This document shows positions 60,609-64,000 of a stretch of DNA of 64,000 bases, piece by piece. Position numbers and translations under genes: made by a program. The DNA comes from Diphasiastrum complanatum (lineage: Eukaryota > Streptophyta > Lycopodiopsida > Lycopodiales > Lycopodiaceae), in NCBI GenBank assembly GCA_029204225.1, contig CM055107.1, positions 1,688,762-1,752,761 on the forward strand, given 5' to 3'. Position 1 is the stretch's first letter. Every line of letters starts with the position of its first letter. Under the pieces are notes generated by a model. It made no database searches and was not told where the DNA came from. It was given only the letters and a program-made list of their open reading frames with translations.

Positions 60609-61703
60609 GACCAAGAACCTTGCACTTCAAGCTGTCAACAAGCTTATGCTTGCTCTATTAAGTTTTTTGAAAAGGATGAATGTACATGCTATTTTGGAAA
60701 TTATCCGAGTGCAAGATGTCCAATCAAGAATCCTCGACATGATGGACCAAAGGTGGAGCAGAAGGTCCGATAGCCAGATCTAGCGGTTCAACGGTCAGAA
60801 GCAGAATCAAGCCAACAAGGAGCTCATCTGAAGGATGGATGTCAGATTGATCCATCTAAACCACGAGTTTCTTCAACAAACAGTGGCAAGGTAGAAGTTT
60901 TGGTTATATCCTCTTGCATGTCACCAAACTCAATGGAGGACCATAATAGCCTACCGGTCTATTTTGTGGAAGATCCAAAGGGAACCTGTTACCGGTGTAT
61001 GCCTATCAACTTAGAGACGATGACATACTGCACTCAATTTTGTGCTATGGATGCAGAGGGAAACACCACCATGCTGAATGTCCACACCGAGGGGATCCGT
61101 CAACATTTGATCCCTCGTGTTCACAATGCGGAGTTAATCATCCATGCCAAGATTGCCCGATGAGAAATTCACAAATAGCCAAGAGGCATTTGGCCTATGT
61201 AGACCTACATGCACCTGTGGTGACCCTTCCACCTCGAACGCACTATAAAAGAAAAATCTTAGTGCCACCGGGCTATGAAGCGAGTGATTAAGAAGACAAT
61301 GTGGCAAAAGTCCCAAAGTACGCAAAGATACCCTCAGGCAAACAAGTAAAACCATCACAGAAGATAGAGATGGTAGAATCCATCACGCCAATGGTAATTG
61401 AGGAAGTCAAGAAATTGGCATTCGATGAAGTCCAATGGATTTTACCAAGTCTCTTGGCACAATCACTGCAAAGAATTCTTAGTAATGAAGTACAAAGGGG
61501 ACTAGCGTCAACAGGGCAACTTGAAGGCAATTCAGCACAAGATCCAAGGAAAAGTGTCATCACGCAGCCTTCAACAGGGAAGTGCAATGACCAAGGGAAG
61601 ACTAAAGTTGATGATTGTCCCTCAATGAGCAAGATTCAACCAAAGTCTCACTGTTCCATAATGCAGCAGCCCAAACCAATGCCAAATCCGTGTATATCCA
61701 TTG

Positions 61704-61704
<1 letters not shown>
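60609..61704 (+). pseudogene. Gag of the second CT-tract element, leader deleted
   Basis: Directly after the primer site the sequence jumps to the gag homologue of 43806 onward, so about 1.7 kb of leader and gag start are missing. It keeps a degenerate knuckle (CYFGNYPSARC), then CYGCRGKHHHAEC and CSQCGVNHPCQDC (about 61040-61160). It has a stop at 61288 where the first element reads through, and the charged helix (61301-61500). Extra sequence near 61527-61555 (GNSAQDPRK) is absent from the first element. It ends abruptly at 61704 inside LTR sequence. Confidence 0.8.
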
Positions 61705-62354
<650 letters not shown>

Positions 62355-62833
62355 CTTCTACAACTATTGCATCCACGAACATCAATGCAACAACTGAGTT
62401 GATGATTAACGAGTTCAAAAAACTTGGTCAAAAGCAGCAGATGCAGCTAGAGAAGATACAGTCACAGTTCAATGCAAAGCTGAATGCATTAGAAGAACAG
62501 CAAGCTAAGAGTGACAAAACAGGTGAAAAGTTTGCAAAAACTTTTTCTAGTCGGATAAATGTTTGGTGTGCGATCTGTGTTGGAAATCACACCATTAATG
62601 CTAGACGCCCATCAATGTACATACGATGTGATTTCAAAACATTCTCTCCTTCCACATGTCGCTCTTCCAAAGAACAGGCATTGGCATTCAAGTTATAAAC
62701 CTACATTCTCCATTGGTGACGACATAGAGCATGCCAATCACCCCAATTGTATTGAGGTCCTGCATAAGGCATTAATGTGACAACACTATTCAAGGGGACA
62801 TTAATGCTAGTCAAAGAAAATAAACCCAATCCC
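62355..62833 (+). pseudogene. Gag fragment with degenerate zinc knuckle
   Basis: From 62355 one frame reads TTIASTNINATTELMINEFK, a Gln/Lys-rich helix (QKQQMQLEKIQSQFN), then VWCAICVGNHTINAR. That is a CX2CX3H knuckle whose last Cys is Arg. It is retroelement gag-like but differs from the gag at 60609. It joins the second duplicated block at 62834. Confidence 0.55.
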
Positions 62834-63865
62834 GCATTAGGAAAGTGCTCACTTGGCTTGATCATGTACATATGACCCCAATATGAAAATGATGCTTCAC
62901 ATAATGGTAGTGGTACTCTATCAGGCCAACATGAATATTTCTTTCTAGCAAAGGGCTTAACCAATGCTTCTAGGTAGAGAGGAAGGGGAGACTCAGTCAA
63001 TGAATTTAAAACATTCTTGGATAAGTCAACAGTATGTAAATTTGGTTGTTCATTTTCAAATCTTGTCAAAATGCATCCAAGTCGCGTTCTTTTTTTTAAT
63101 GGAGCAAATCTAGATGAGATAGGAAGAAGATGAGATTCTACACAAGGTATGTGAGGTGATGTGGGATGGATAGAATCGATGTGAGGTGATGTGGGATGGA
63201 TAGAATCGATGTGAGGTGTCATGAGATAGATAGAATTGATGTGTGGTGATATCATGGAATGAATAGTAGAATTTGCATGAGGTGTTGTGGGATGGATAGA
63301 ATCGATGTGAGGTGTCATGGGATGGATAGAATCGATGTGAGGTGTCCTGAGATAGATAGAATCGATGTGTGGTGACATCGTGGAATGAATAGAATCCATA
63401 GTAGAATTTGCATGAGGTGTTGTGGGATGGATAGAATCCATGTGAGGTGTCATGGGATGAATAGAATCTATGTGTGGTGATATCATGGGATGAATAGATT
63501 CCATGGAAAGTATCTATTTGAGGTGTGGTAAGGTGAGTGACGTGTGAAATGGAAAGATGCATAACTTCCACATCATGAGGTGTGTAGTGACTAGTGACAT
63601 CATTATGATCATCAACAAGATCTTCGTCTAATGTCAAAGATGATCCAAAATCGATATTTCTTATCTTGTTGATAAGATTGTCAATCGACGTGTTATAAGA
63701 CATTGACACCAATGTATTATTCTGCAAGAGTGAAACATTACACAAGCATTAGTTTTTTTTTTTTCAAAAAAATTACACACAAATTTAACAAGATCCACGA
63801 ATATCTTTATCACTAAAACATTTAGATACCTTACCAATGTCAAGTTGCTTGAACGAATATGACAT
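62794..63865 (-). CDS. Repeat-rich, possibly two-exon gene (copy B)
   Basis: Copy of the gene at 45022-46093, with the same splice signals (exon 1 63865-63830; exon 2 from 63721), the same dual-frame 30-bp repeat and the same tail. The tail frame runs on past the duplication edge to about 62701, into unrelated sequence, so its C-terminus differs from copy A. A T/C change near 63236 alters one repeat unit. Confidence 0.45.
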
Positions 63866-64000
63866 TGTCTAATTCATGAAGAAAAGAAGCTGATTCAAGC
63901 AAACTATGAAATAGAAGTTTGATTTCTTTTAACTATTTAGAAAACTAAGCAATAATTAATACATATTTGTCATTTTTAAAAAATCATCAAAATCTTCAAA
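62834..64000. repeat. Duplicated block 2, copy B (runs off the window)
   Basis: Copy of 45062-46228, offset 17,772 bp. Identity continues to the last base, so the block probably extends past the window. Confidence 0.95.

Overview
The window looks like repeat-rich intergenic DNA from a large plant nuclear genome. The evidence is AT-rich sequence, GT-AG introns, LTR retrotransposons primed by plant-type initiator-Met and Asp tRNAs, an En/Spm (CACTA) transposase, a tRNA-derived SINE and only relics of host genes. Gymnosperm-like composition is a guess and is not proved by anything here. I see no complete, clearly functional host gene.

Layout. 1-955: gag relic with a CCHC knuckle. 962-9181: an 8.2-kb block that recurs almost unchanged at 51566-59784. 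It holds a GAATTCG-motif array, a minus-strand LTR with an initiator-Met primer site, and a 190-codon frame of unknown function. 9182-16066: the only gene-like stretch. It has minus-strand exons of a putative plant gene (VQW...EFEP motif, then a membrane-tail exon), a decayed Crypton-type tyrosine-recombinase gene (11823-13274), and a broken NEP1-interacting-protein-like gene (14567-16066). 16700-17284: an endonuclease relic of a LINE or Helitron-like element. 22206-32215: a nested mosaic of a Copia gag/protease piece, a microsatellite cluster, a minus-strand CACTA transposase, a 3' LTR start with its polypurine tract, and a Copia RNase H piece. 32290-41240: LTR-like promoter sequence, a G-box-rich stretch, and a minus-strand gag-like gene whose leader ends at an Asp-tRNA primer site.

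41293-45061: a plus-strand Gypsy-type element (Tat/Athila-like by primer site) with a 792-bp LTR carrying a long CT tract, then leader, then gag with CCHC knuckles. 45062-46228: a repeat-rich, possibly two-exon minus-strand gene, repeated at 62834-64000. 46250-48130: a degenerate repeat field with a minus-strand Copia gag/protease relic inside. 49855-50733: a possible first exon, a perfect 22-bp palindrome, a SINE with 13-bp target duplications, and a foldback element. 59926-62354: a second, internally deleted element of the CT-tract LTR family.

The parts do not form a pathway. The main story is layered transposition plus one recent large direct duplication. Both near-identical blocks occur in the same order and orientation, but 35.9 kb separates them in the first copy and about 3 kb in the second. 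The most unusual coding signal is the Crypton-like recombinase relic.
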